From contig CAJTLA010000047.1 in NCBI GenBank assembly GCA_910576985.1, forward strand, positions 1-10,868: a stretch of DNA of 10,868 nucleotides. Direction: 5' to 3'. The notes beneath the pieces were generated by a model. That model made no database searches. It was not told the DNA's origin and was given only the letters and a program-made list of their open reading frames with translations. The position numbers were made by a program, and so were the translations under genes. The DNA is from an uncultured Bacilli bacterium (GTDB lineage: Bacteria > Bacillota_I > Bacilli_A > RF39 > UBA660). Positions 1 to 5,958 of this stretch are shown in pieces (within the stretch, counting starts at the first letter, position 1; each line of letters begins with the position of its first letter).

Positions 1-1459
1 CATTTCCTTTTGTTGGCACTGTTACATCGTAAGATACTACTGGTGCTTCAAATGCTCTATCAATATTTTTAATACTAACTAATAAAGTTTGTTCATTTCC
101 AGCAAGATCTCTTACAATAACATTCACTTCTTTATTATCACGGAACTCATGAGTCATTGATAATTTATCTTCTGATAATGTCCAACCTTCTACTTCTTGC
201 ATTGCTTCTTTCGCTGTAATTGTTACAATTACATTTTTATTTGTTGGGTTTTCTTCACTATAAGACAAAGATGGTAATTCAAATACATTATCAATATTTT
301 CAATTTTAATTGATACTTTCTTCTCATTTCCAGCCAAATCTTTTACTATGATTTCTTCTGTTTTATTATCAGTGTAAACACGAGTCATAGTTAATCCAGT
401 TTTAGAAATTGTCCAACCTTCCAATTCTTGCATTGCTTCTTTTGCCTTAATAGTTACAGTTACTGGTTGATTGGTCAAATTAGTCTCACTATAACTTACA
501 GTTGGTTGTTCAAATTCTTTATCAATATTATTAATTTTAATAACCGCTGGTTTTCTATTTCCTGCTAAATCATATACATATACAACTTCTCTTTCCACAT
601 TATCTGTATATTCTTTTGTCATTGATAACTTATCTTTTGATAATGTCCAGCCTTCTACTTCTTTCATCGCTTCTACTGCTGTAATAGTCACTGTTACAGC
701 ACCATTCGTTTTATCTTTTGTACTATAACTTACTACTGGTTTTTCAAAAACTTTGTCAATATTTTCAACACTATAAGATACAGAAGTTTCATTGCCTGCA
801 ATGTCTTTTACTACTACTGTTGCACTTTCATTTTCTGAAACCGTTTTCGTTAAAACCAATTTATTTTTTGATAATGTCCAACCTTCTAACTCTTGTAATG
901 GTTCATTAGAAGTTAATTTTACAACTACGTTTTTATTAATTAATTCAGTTTTACTATAACTAACTTCTACTTGAGCTGGAGTATTATCAATATTATTAAT
1001 TTTAACTACAGCTTTTGCTTTGTTTCCTGCTAAATCAGAAACAGTGATAACTTCTCTTTCTACATTATCAGTATAAGCTTTTGACATTGATAATCCATCT
1101 TCTGATAATGTCCAGCCCTTTACAGCCTTCATTGCTTCTTTTGCAGTTAGTGTTACTGTTACAGGACCTTTCGTTGCTGCTTTAGTATCATAAGATACTA
1201 CTGGTTTTTCAAATACCATATCAATAATAGGTAATTCATTCACTTTAATAACACGATCTGGTTTTTCCCCTACCAACGCTGCTACTACCAATTCATCTTC
1301 CATTTGAGAATCATAACTTTTTGTTAATAGTATTCCATCATCAGAAATACTCCACCCTTCCCCTTTTACAATACGAACTGGTTCACTCATTGTTACTTGA
1401 ACTACAACACTTTTATTTGATAATTCTTTTGTACTATATGAGATTTCATAACTTAAAAC
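1..1459 (-). repeat. Tandem Ig-like module array (about 231-237 bp period)
   Basis: Coding repeats in the surface protein. Modules cover roughly residues 134-220 (R1, divergent and longer), 221-297 (R2), 298-376 (R3), 377-453 (R4), 454-531 (R5), 532-608 (R6) and 609 onward (R7, cut by the window). The GW core of each falls near + strand positions 1350, 1110, 876, 646, 414 and 181, giving the period. R4-R6 are most alike (EAMxExEGWT, DLAGN, NID). R1 lacks the DLAGN motif and R3 lacks the EAM motif. Confidence 0.85.
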
Positions 1460-1864
1460 AGGAGAAACAATTGATCCTAAAACAACTGATGAATCTGCAC
1501 CTACAGCTTCGCTAGCTTGCTGCGCACCAAAAACCTCTACACTATTAGAAACTAATGTAGATTTAAATTGATACTCATCATTCTTAGCTGTTACCTCTAC
1601 ATAAGAATCCATAAATTCACTTGTATTCTCATCATTAATTTGGTCGCTATTTTTCATAAGTAATGGCAAATCCAATTTTAATTTATTTCCATCTGAAATT
1701 TGCTTATTTTCTATATATTTTTTAGCTGCAATCACCATTTCTTCTTCAAGACTTGATTTTGTTCTATGAGCCAAAAATTGATATAATCCAGTTCCTGCTA
1801 CTACAGTAGAAACTGTGGCAATTCCTATTACACTTTTCTTCACATTAAAATTTGGTTTTAACAT
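1..1864 (-). CDS. Membrane-anchored Ig-like repeat surface protein (partial, C-terminus beyond window)
   Basis: The open frame runs from an ATG at 1862-1864 to the window edge without a stop, giving 621 codons. The start is fixed by a strong Shine-Dalgarno site (AGGGGGG, 1871-1877) and an upstream promoter. Residues 1-10 are basic and residues 11-32 form one hydrophobic segment, so it should be exported and held by a signal anchor or cleaved there. Residues 37-115 (AAKKYIEN, then a SYVEVTAKNDEYQF stretch) resemble the periplasmic half of pseudopilin-like proteins; this is from memory. From about residue 134 the protein is a string of 77-79-residue modules, each with SYS near its start, EGWTLS in the middle, DLAGN later and NID at the end. 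This is the pattern of bacterial Ig-like domains used as stalks or adhesive arms in surface proteins. Six are complete and a seventh begins. Anchoring at the C-terminus cannot be judged. The ligand is unknown. Confidence 0.9.
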   Translation of the reverse strand, partial: MLKPNFNVKKSVIGIATVSTVVAGTGLYQFLAHRTKSSLEEEMVIAAKKYIENKQISDGNKLKLDLPLLMKNSDQINDENTSEFMDSYVEVTAKNDEYQFKSTLVSNSVEVFGAQQASEAVGADSSVVLGSIVSPVLSYEISYSTKELSNKSVVVQVTMSEPVRIVKGEGWSISDDGILLTKSYDSQMEDELVVAALVGEKPDRVIKVNELPIIDMVFEKPVVSYDTKAATKGPVTVTLTAKEAMKAVKGWTLSEDGLSMSKAYTDNVEREVITVSDLAGNKAKAVVKINNIDNTPAQVEVSYSKTELINKNVVVKLTSNEPLQELEGWTLSKNKLVLTKTVSENESATVVVKDIAGNETSVSYSVENIDKVFEKPVVSYSTKDKTNGAVTVTITAVEAMKEVEGWTLSKDKLSMTKEYTDNVEREVVYVYDLAGNRKPAVIKINNIDKEFEQPTVSYSETNLTNQPVTVTIKAKEAMQELEGWTISKTGLTMTRVYTDNKTEEIIVKDLAGNEKKVSIKIENIDNVFELPSLSYSEENPTNKNVIVTITAKEAMQEVEGWTLSEDKLSMTHEFRDNKEVNVIVRDLAGNEQTLLVSIKNIDRAFEAPVVSYDVTVPTKGN

Positions 1865-1870
1865 AAAAAT

Positions 1871-1924
1871 CCCCCCTAATTAAATTGTTGTATTCATTCT
1901 ACCACTTTTTTTTGATTTTGTCAA
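1871..1924 (-). promoter_or_regulatory. Sigma-A promoter and ribosome binding site of the Ig-repeat gene
   Basis: On the minus strand a perfect -35 TTGACA (1919-1924) is followed by a 17-base spacer and a -10 TAGAAT (1896-1901). A G-rich Shine-Dalgarno (1871-1877) sits 6 bases before the ATG at 1864. The hexamers and spacing match the vegetative consensus closely. Confidence 0.8.
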
Positions 1925-1933
1925 AACATTGTC

Positions 1934-1952
1934 ATATTTTTGCGAAAAATAT
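1934..1952. promoter_or_regulatory. Perfect 19-bp palindrome upstream of the Ig-repeat promoter (candidate operator)
   Basis: ATATTTTT-GCG-AAAAATAT is a perfect inverted repeat of two 8-base arms around GCG. It lies 9 bases upstream of the -35 hexamer (1919-1924) of the Ig-repeat gene. No T-tract follows it, so it is not a terminator. Its position suits a repressor or activator site. The binding protein is unknown, and AT-rich sequence makes chance palindromes more likely. Confidence 0.4.
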
Positions 1953-1962
1953 TCATTTACAA

Positions 1963-1993
1963 CATTTTTTATTGACTTTTGTCAAAAAAAATG
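1963..1993. repeat. Inverted repeat with single bulge, upstream of the Ig-repeat gene
   Basis: Left arm CATTTTTTATTGAC and right arm GTCAAAAAAAATG pair over 13 base pairs with one bulged A and a TTTT loop. It lies between the terminator of the next gene (2011-2046) and the palindrome at 1934-1952. It has no U-tract on either strand. It may be part of the upstream control region of the Ig-repeat gene. Confidence 0.35.
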
Positions 1994-2010
1994 ATAGGAG
2001 CTTTATTTAT

Positions 2011-2046
2011 AAAAAAACTACCTAATAAATTAATTAAATAGTTTTT
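2011..2046 (-). terminator. Intrinsic terminator of the Asp-rich exported protein gene
   Basis: On the minus strand, AAAAACTATTTAAT (2033-2046) pairs with ATTAGGTAGTTTTT (2013-2026) around a six-base loop: 14 base pairs including two G-U pairs, running into seven Ts. The hairpin starts 6 bases after the stop codon at 2053-2055. Confidence 0.75.
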
Positions 2047-2052
2047 GTATCT

Positions 2053-2958
2053 CTATATTACCTTTATATTACATTCTACAACATACTCAATTGCTTTTCC
2101 ATCTCCCCAATCAATAACTAAGGTAAAAGCATCACCTGTCATAAATTCTTGAGTCAATTCAAAATATGGTTTTCCACCTGTATTTCCAGCAATAATTTTA
2201 TGTTGTGCCTGAGTAAGAAGGCTGTTATATTCTTTTCTAAAAACACTCATTTTTGATAGTTCTGCATCTGTAAAAGCTCTTGGTGCTACAATTTGTAAAA
2301 CAACATAAGACCCTGTTTTTACGCCATTAACCATTGGTTGTTTCATCATAGTTCCAGATAATACAATTCTATGTCCATTTTTAGAAATGGTTACTTTTGC
2401 CCCATTCGTTCCATCACCAACTGGAGTATTAATTTGAAAAACAGATTCTGTTGGTAATGGTTGTGGCGGAGTCACAGTACCTTGATTATCATTTCCACCT
2501 GATGAACCTCCTGTTGAGCCACCTCCTGAATTACCAGGATTAAATCCAGAGCCACCTGATGACGAATTATTACCACTTGATGATCCGTTTCCACCAGTTC
2601 CTGGATACACTATTGAGCTTCCACCGCTTGATGATCCAGAATTATTTGGTCTTCTTGAACTTGAATAATAAGAATTTCCTGTCCCATACACTTGTGTAGT
2701 ATCTTGATTTGAAGAATCTGTAAGTTCTTGTGATTCATCAGATTCTGAATTTTCATCTTCCTTTTCATCAGAATCATCATCTACAATATCTCCATTTAAA
2801 TCTTCAAACGTGTCATCATCATCATCATTTAAATTTTCATTATATTGATCATCATCTTTCATTTTTTGGTCATCTGAAGTCAATGGATTTGCAAATGAAT
2901 AAACAATGAAGCTGACACCAATAAATAACAAAATAACAAATATAATTTTTTTATTCAT
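2053..2958 (-). CDS. Exported protein with Asp-rich and Gly/Ser/Asn-rich linkers, unknown function
   Basis: 301 residues; I do not recognise a named family. Residues 1-23 form a signal peptide (NKK, then a hydrophobic core at 5-20) with a plausible signal peptidase I site after SFA at residue 23. Residues 29-90 are extremely acidic with runs of Asp. Residues 93-160 are Gly/Ser/Asn-rich and look flexible. Residues 172-301 form the only folded-looking part, with beta-strand-like alternation and no obvious catalytic motif. It could be a spacer-borne binding domain, with the acidic stretch perhaps binding cations or the wall; that is inference. There is no LPxTG motif. The start is supported by AGGGGTG at 2967-2973, and there is a strong promoter at 2986-3014. 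The signal peptidase gene next door is a likely processing enzyme. Confidence 0.85.
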   Translation of the reverse strand: MNKKIIFVILLFIGVSFIVYSFANPLTSDDQKMKDDDQYNENLNDDDDDTFEDLNGDIVDDDSDEKEDENSESDESQELTDSSNQDTTQVYGTGNSYYSSSRRPNNSGSSSGGSSIVYPGTGGNGSSSGNNSSSGGSGFNPGNSGGGSTGGSSGGNDNQGTVTPPQPLPTESVFQINTPVGDGTNGAKVTISKNGHRIVLSGTMMKQPMVNGVKTGSYVVLQIVAPRAFTDAELSKMSVFRKEYNSLLTQAQHKIIAGNTGGKPYFELTQEFMTGDAFTLVIDWGDGKAIEYVVECNIKVI

Positions 2959-2965
2959 AATATCA

Positions 2966-3014
2966 CACCCCTATAACTGTCCAGAATTATATCACAATAT
3001 TATTAAAAAGTCAA
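2966..3014 (-). promoter_or_regulatory. Sigma-A promoter and RBS of the Asp-rich exported protein
   Basis: On the minus strand, -35 TTGACT (3009-3014), a 17-base spacer and -10 TATAAT (2986-2991) lead to an AGGGGTG ribosome binding site at 2967-2973. The gene can therefore be transcribed independently of the signal peptidase gene upstream, although no terminator separates the two. Confidence 0.8.
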
Positions 3015-3089
3015 ATCCCATATCAATTACAAATTTCTATTATATACTCAGTATAACTATATTCATTTTTTGTATTTGTGATTCAACAT

Positions 3090-3602
3090 TTATTTAAATA
3101 ATGGCCATATTCGAAATCCCACTTTTCCAACAATATCTTTTTTCTTAATCAAACCAAAGTACCTACTATCTTGTGAATTCTCACGATTATCACCAACTAC
3201 AAAATAATATCCCTCTGGAATTTTTTCAATATTTATTTTTTTTAAACTATAATTATCTGTTTTCCCCGTTTTAGAAAATTCTTCTTTCATAGATTTTCCA
3301 TTTATATATAATTGATCATCTTTATATTCTAATTCATCACCAGGTAATCCAATTACCCTCTTTATCATGAACTTAGCCTGATCACTATTTAGTACAATGA
3401 CTTCAAATCGTTTCACTTCTGAAAAACGATATTTTATTTTATTTAACAAAAACACTTCCCCTTCTAAATAATTAGGCTTCATAGATGGCCCAACCACTTG
3501 TTGAAAAGAAACAACATAAAGGAAAATAAACAAAACACATACTGCTACTAGTACATATTTTATAGTATCTTTAAAAAATTCTTTAATATCTCTAAAGTCC
3601 AT
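3090..3602 (-). CDS. lepB: Type I signal peptidase (SipS/LepB family)
   Basis: This membrane serine protease cuts signal peptides from exported proteins on the outer face of the membrane. The 170 residues are typical of short Gram-positive enzymes with one N-terminal membrane span, here residues 15-33. The catalytic Ser is Ser40 in GPSMKP, and the general-base Lys is Lys81 in KRVIGLPGD. The C-terminal box GDNRENSQDSR (137-147) completes the family signature. The Ser-Lys dyad marks it as the bacterial P-type, not the SipW-like ER type that uses His. The start is supported by GGTGAT at 3606-3611. The flanking genes encode exported proteins, so it may process them, but it could equally be a general housekeeping enzyme. 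Its own promoter is at 3632-3660. Confidence 0.95.
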   Translation of the reverse strand: MDFRDIKEFFKDTIKYVLVAVCVLFIFLYVVSFQQVVGPSMKPNYLEGEVFLLNKIKYRFSEVKRFEVIVLNSDQAKFMIKRVIGLPGDELEYKDDQLYINGKSMKEEFSKTGKTDNYSLKKINIEKIPEGYYFVVGDNRENSQDSRYFGLIKKKDIVGKVGFRIWPLFK

Positions 3603-3631
3603 GTTATCACCACTACTTACTATACATTTGA

Positions 3632-3660
3632 ATTATAACATAATATTTTTTTATTGTAAA
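3632..3660 (-). promoter_or_regulatory. Extended -10 promoter of the signal peptidase gene
   Basis: On the minus strand, -35 TTTACA (3655-3660), a 17-base spacer and -10 TATAAT (3632-3637) are preceded by TGT, giving an extended -10. The site lies just after the terminator of the Pro-rich protein gene, so lepB starts a new transcript. Confidence 0.75.
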
Positions 3661-3663
3661 TTC

Positions 3664-3690
3664 AAAAAAAATGGAAATAATTCCATTTTT
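3664..3690 (-). terminator. Intrinsic terminator of the Pro-rich repeat protein gene
   Basis: On the minus strand, AAAAATGGAA and TTCCATTTTT (+ strand arms 3667-3676 and 3681-3690) form a perfect 10-bp stem with a 4-base loop and end in a run of Ts. The hairpin begins one base after the stop codon (3692-3694). Confidence 0.85.
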
Positions 3691-3691
3691 C

Positions 3692-4981
3692 TTATAAATG
3701 TAAAGTATAAGTTTTTGCTGATACTTGTGATTCTTGAACTGGATATTCAAACACAGTTGTACCCTTTGAAGTCTCAACAACAATGTCTCTCATAGTATAA
3801 AGAGTTTCAATTTGTTCTGAACGACTTACTTCGGTTGCACTTTCCACAGAAGTTTCAATTTCATTAGTTTGTGGCATTGTTACAAGTTCTCCACTTCCGA
3901 TTGTTTCCTGATCTTGATCTCCTTTGTTCCAATCCCTATCTGTTACTTCATTTTGTCCACCATCTGCTGAAGGTGTTGACTCTACTTCAGAAGTACTCTG
4001 ACTTGGTTCATCATCTGGGAATGTTATAAGATCTCCACTTCCGATTGTTTCTTGATCTTGATCTCCTTTATCCCATTCTCTGTCTGGTTCAACTGGCTTA
4101 TCTGGTTCAACTGGCTTATCTGGTTCCACTGGTTTGTCTGGTTCAACTGGCTTATCTGGTTCAACTGGTTTGTCTGGTTCCACTGGCTTATCTGGTTCAA
4201 CTGGTTTGTCTGGTTCCACTGGCTTATCTGGTTCAACTGGCTTATCTGGTTCCACTGGTTTGTCTGGTTCAACTGGCTTATCTGGTTCCACTGGTTTTGG
4301 ATCTGGTCTACTACTTCCTCCTGAATTATTCCCACCTGATGGTTTGCTTGGTTTTGTTGGTTTATCTGGTTCCACTGGTTTGTCTGGTTCCACTGGTTTT
4401 GGTGGAAGAATTGGATCAGTTGGATCAACTGGTGGAAGAATTGGATCTGGTTGTTCTGGTTCCACTGGTTTATCTGGATTTACAGGTCCTACTGGCTTAT
4501 CTGGATTTACAGGTTTCTCAGTTTCTGTTCCTGGTTTTGTTATGCCTGTTGGTTTGTTTTGATTAGGTTTTGTAATTGGTTTTACTGTTTCAACAATAGT
4601 AGCAGTTAATTTATCTTGAGGTTGTACCACATTATCAAAAACATAATCTTCGTCTTCCTGCACTTCTTGTTCTTCTTCAATATTTTTATCCTCTTTTTCT
4701 TCAGTATCTTTATCAGCATCTTTATCAAATACTGCAAAATGAGAATCGTCTATTTTATCATCACCTGGTTTTTGGTTTTCTTCCATTGAATTATCTGCTG
4801 AACATTTTGATAATCCAAATGTACAAGCTGCTGCTACAGCAACAATAGCCGCTGTAAGTTTTTTATGTTTTATAATCCACCATATAATAGGATTACGTCT
4901 TTCTTCTTGTTCTTCTTCATTATCTCTGATATTCAAATCAATCTCTTGATCAGAATAATGATTATTCTTATCTAACTTCAT
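3692..4981 (-). CDS. Membrane-anchored Pro-rich protein with EPDKPV repeat array
   Basis: 429 residues. The ATG at 4979-4981 is chosen because it follows AAAGGGG (4990-4996); an in-frame ATG 15 codons upstream (5026) would lie at or upstream of the likely transcription start. Residues 1-41 are charged and probably cytoplasmic, 42-57 form a short hydrophobic span after KHKK, and the rest should be outside. Residues 61-120 are acidic. Residues 124-227 are rich in Pro, Lys and Thr. About 228-300 is a 12-unit array of PVEPDK hexapeptides, likely an extended rod that could cross the wall. Two copies of a KGDQDQETIGSG motif follow (near 305 and 353). The last 60 residues look more ordered. There is no LPxTG motif and no convincing lipobox, although Cys53 and Cys60 lie near the span. 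Similar Pro-rich spacers occur in many Gram-positive surface proteins; the function here is unknown. Confidence 0.9.
   Translation of the reverse strand: MKLDKNNHYSDQEIDLNIRDNEEEQEERRNPIIWWIIKHKKLTAAIVAVAAACTFGLSKCSADNSMEENQKPGDDKIDDSHFAVFDKDADKDTEEKEDKNIEEEQEVQEDEDYVFDNVVQPQDKLTATIVETVKPITKPNQNKPTGITKPGTETEKPVNPDKPVGPVNPDKPVEPEQPDPILPPVDPTDPILPPKPVEPDKPVEPDKPTKPSKPSGGNNSGGSSRPDPKPVEPDKPVEPDKPVEPDKPVEPDKPVEPDKPVEPDKPVEPDKPVEPDKPVEPDKPVEPDKPVEPDKPVEPDREWDKGDQDQETIGSGDLITFPDDEPSQSTSEVESTPSADGGQNEVTDRDWNKGDQDQETIGSGELVTMPQTNEIETSVESATEVSRSEQIETLYTMRDIVVETSKGTTVFEYPVQESQVSAKTYTLHL
3879..4086 (-). repeat. Two direct copies, 144 bp apart, encoding a KGDQDQETIGSG motif
   Basis: Copies at 3879-3942 and 4023-4086 are nearly identical for about 64 bases. 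They encode DRxWxKGDQDQETIGSGxL followed by a hydrophobic-Thr-Pro tail. Most differences are synonymous or conservative (D/N, E/D, I/V). The 80-base stretch between them encodes a Ser/Thr-rich linker. Confidence 0.8.
4083..4300 (-). repeat. 18-bp tandem repeat, 12 units (PVEPDK array)
   Basis: Twelve units of exactly 18 bases encode PVEPDK. On the + strand the GGTTC core recurs every 18 bases from 4086 to 4284. Units differ only at synonymous positions: GTT/GTG for Val and GAT AAG/GAC AAA for Asp-Lys. Because the period is a multiple of three, gain or loss of units keeps the frame. Two further units lie separately near 4360-4400. Confidence 0.9.
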
Positions 4982-4988
4982 ATAAAAA

Positions 4989-5045
4989 TCCCCTTTCAAA
5001 ATATAAATTTCAGTTATATTATACACGTTTCTATTTTTTTGTCAA
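4989..5045 (-). promoter_or_regulatory. Sigma-A promoter and RBS of the Pro-rich repeat protein
   Basis: On the minus strand, a perfect -35 TTGACA (5040-5045), a 16-base spacer and a perfect -10 TATAAT (5018-5023) predict a transcript starting near 5011. AAAGGGG at 4990-4996 is the ribosome binding site for the ATG at 4981. The predicted transcription start rules out the longer reading frame beginning at 5026. Confidence 0.85.
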
Positions 5046-5097
5046 GTTTTTTTTCAAAAAAAGAGTAAAAGATTAATTCATTGTCTCTTTCAATGAA
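5040..5097 (-). terminator. Possible terminator of the three-gene operon, stem inside the coding end
   Basis: On the minus strand, TTCATTG and CAATGAA (+ strand arms 5091-5097 and 5077-5083) form a perfect 7-bp stem with a 7-base loop, lying just before the stop codon. It is followed by a U-rich stretch (5051-5072). The U-tract is not directly against the stem, so this is a weaker candidate than the others in the window. Confidence 0.35.
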
Positions 5098-5660
5098 GCA
5101 TATACAGATTGATTATGTTCTAGAACTGAATATAATATTTGATATTGTTCTTCTTCTGATATTTCAAACTCAACAAACAATCTTTTAATATCATCTAATT
5201 CACTCAAATATGTGTGTGTATTTAAATCTTCTAATTTTTCAAACAACTGTTTTGAGCGATCCTTTGCTAAAGAACCTTTATCTCGCTCCAATACTGGTAC
5301 TATCACATTTTTCTTTTCTTGTAGCAACTTTAAAAACTTCACTATCATCTGTTTTTGATCTTTTGTAATATCTATATGCACATGTTTATCATGAATTCCC
5401 GCTACCAAATAACGAACACCTGTTACTTTATGAATCAAAGCTTTTTCTTTCTCGTCTTTAAAAAGATGCTCCAAATCTCTCAATTCTCTTTCATCAATCT
5501 CTAGTAACGATTCTAATTCATTTTCATCAATTTTTTCTAATAAACTATCAAGTACTTCTAAAATGAAATATAAATCTTCATGTTCCACTACTTTTTTATT
5601 CAATATTTGGATATGTTTATTCAGCATATGACTCAATTTTTTCCTTATTTCTTCTTTCAT
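5073..5660 (-). CDS. Helical cytoplasmic protein, unknown function (last gene of operon)
   Basis: 195 residues, not recognised. It is rich in Glu, Lys and Leu, and most of it reads as amphipathic helices. There is no signal peptide or membrane span. A less helical segment at about 77-100 (VTGVRYLVAGIHDKHVHIDI) separates two helical halves. The start is supported by AAAAGGAGC at 5668-5676, which overlaps the end of the gene upstream; only 14 bases separate the two coding regions, so they are almost certainly co-transcribed. The operon context suggests it works with the 531-residue protein, perhaps in a complex, but no activity can be assigned. Confidence 0.8.
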   Translation of the reverse strand: MKEEIRKKLSHMLNKHIQILNKKVVEHEDLYFILEVLDSLLEKIDENELESLLEIDERELRDLEHLFKDEKEKALIHKVTGVRYLVAGIHDKHVHIDITKDQKQMIVKFLKLLQEKKNVIVPVLERDKGSLAKDRSKQLFEKLEDLNTHTYLSELDDIKRLFVEFEISEEEQYQILYSVLEHNQSVYASLKETMN

Positions 5661-5674
5661 TTTATAGCTCCTTT

Positions 5675-5953
5675 TTATTTACCATAACATGTTACATACT
5701 TTAACAACAAATGATAAGTAGCATAATCTTCCTTCTTAAATTCTAAATATTCCAACAATTCTTCTTCACTAAAATCCAAAAAATCAGCCACTATTTCTAA
5801 ATCAATGTCTTTTTCCTGTATTGTTGTTAAAATATCCTCTACCATATTTGTATATAAGGCATGTAATGCTACTTCATACTCTTCAGCACCATTATTTAAC
5901 ATTTCTTGACACTCTTTTAATACTGCTTCATTTTGTTTCTTAAATATTTTCAT
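5675..5953 (-). CDS. Small acidic helical protein, unknown function (middle gene of operon)
   Basis: About 92 residues, not recognised. It is acidic and probably all helical. Residues near 48-72 (IDLEIVADFLDFSEEELLEYL) have the spacing of a helix-turn-helix-like element, which is only a hint. The start is ambiguous: three consecutive start codons (GTG, ATG, ATG at 5951-5959) follow an AGAGG site at 5963-5967. The last ATG, with 8 bases of spacing, is taken here; the ATG at 5954-5956 is also possible. The stop codon of the upstream gene lies at 5959-5961, so the genes nearly touch and translational coupling is likely. Confidence 0.75.
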   Translation of the reverse strand: MKIFKKQNEAVLKECQEMLNNGAEEYEVALHALYTNMVEDILTTIQEKDIDLEIVADFLDFSEEELLEYLEFKKEDYATYHLLLKYVTCYGK

Positions 5954-5958
5954 CATCA

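Noticed and set aside
718..1515. Short + strand open frames at 718-909 and 1321-1515
   Set aside because: They lie antisense within the Ig-repeat gene, without ribosome binding sites, and have compositions typical of antisense frames.
3090..3101. 12-bp palindrome TTATTTAAATAA at the end of lepB
   Set aside because: It has no loop and no U-tract, and such AT-only palindromes are expected by chance here.
4083..4300. CRISPR-like regular repetition
   Set aside because: Units are contiguous 18-bp coding repeats with no spacers.
4045..4566. Long open frames on the + strand and in a second minus frame across the repeat region, including a collagen-like SGSTGL repeat
   Set aside because: They are shadows of the 18-bp repeat, which has no stop in several frames. 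They lack ribosome binding sites and promoters and overlap the well-supported Pro-rich gene.
4800..4830. Lipobox-like Cys (AAAC or LSKC) in the Pro-rich protein
   Set aside because: It follows a 41-residue charged N-terminus, much longer than a lipoprotein signal, and the residues around Cys fit the lipobox poorly.
4982..5026. Upstream in-frame ATG at 5026 for the Pro-rich protein
   Set aside because: The -10 TATAAT at 5018-5023 puts the transcript start near 5011, downstream of this codon, and the ATG at 4981 has a strong Shine-Dalgarno.
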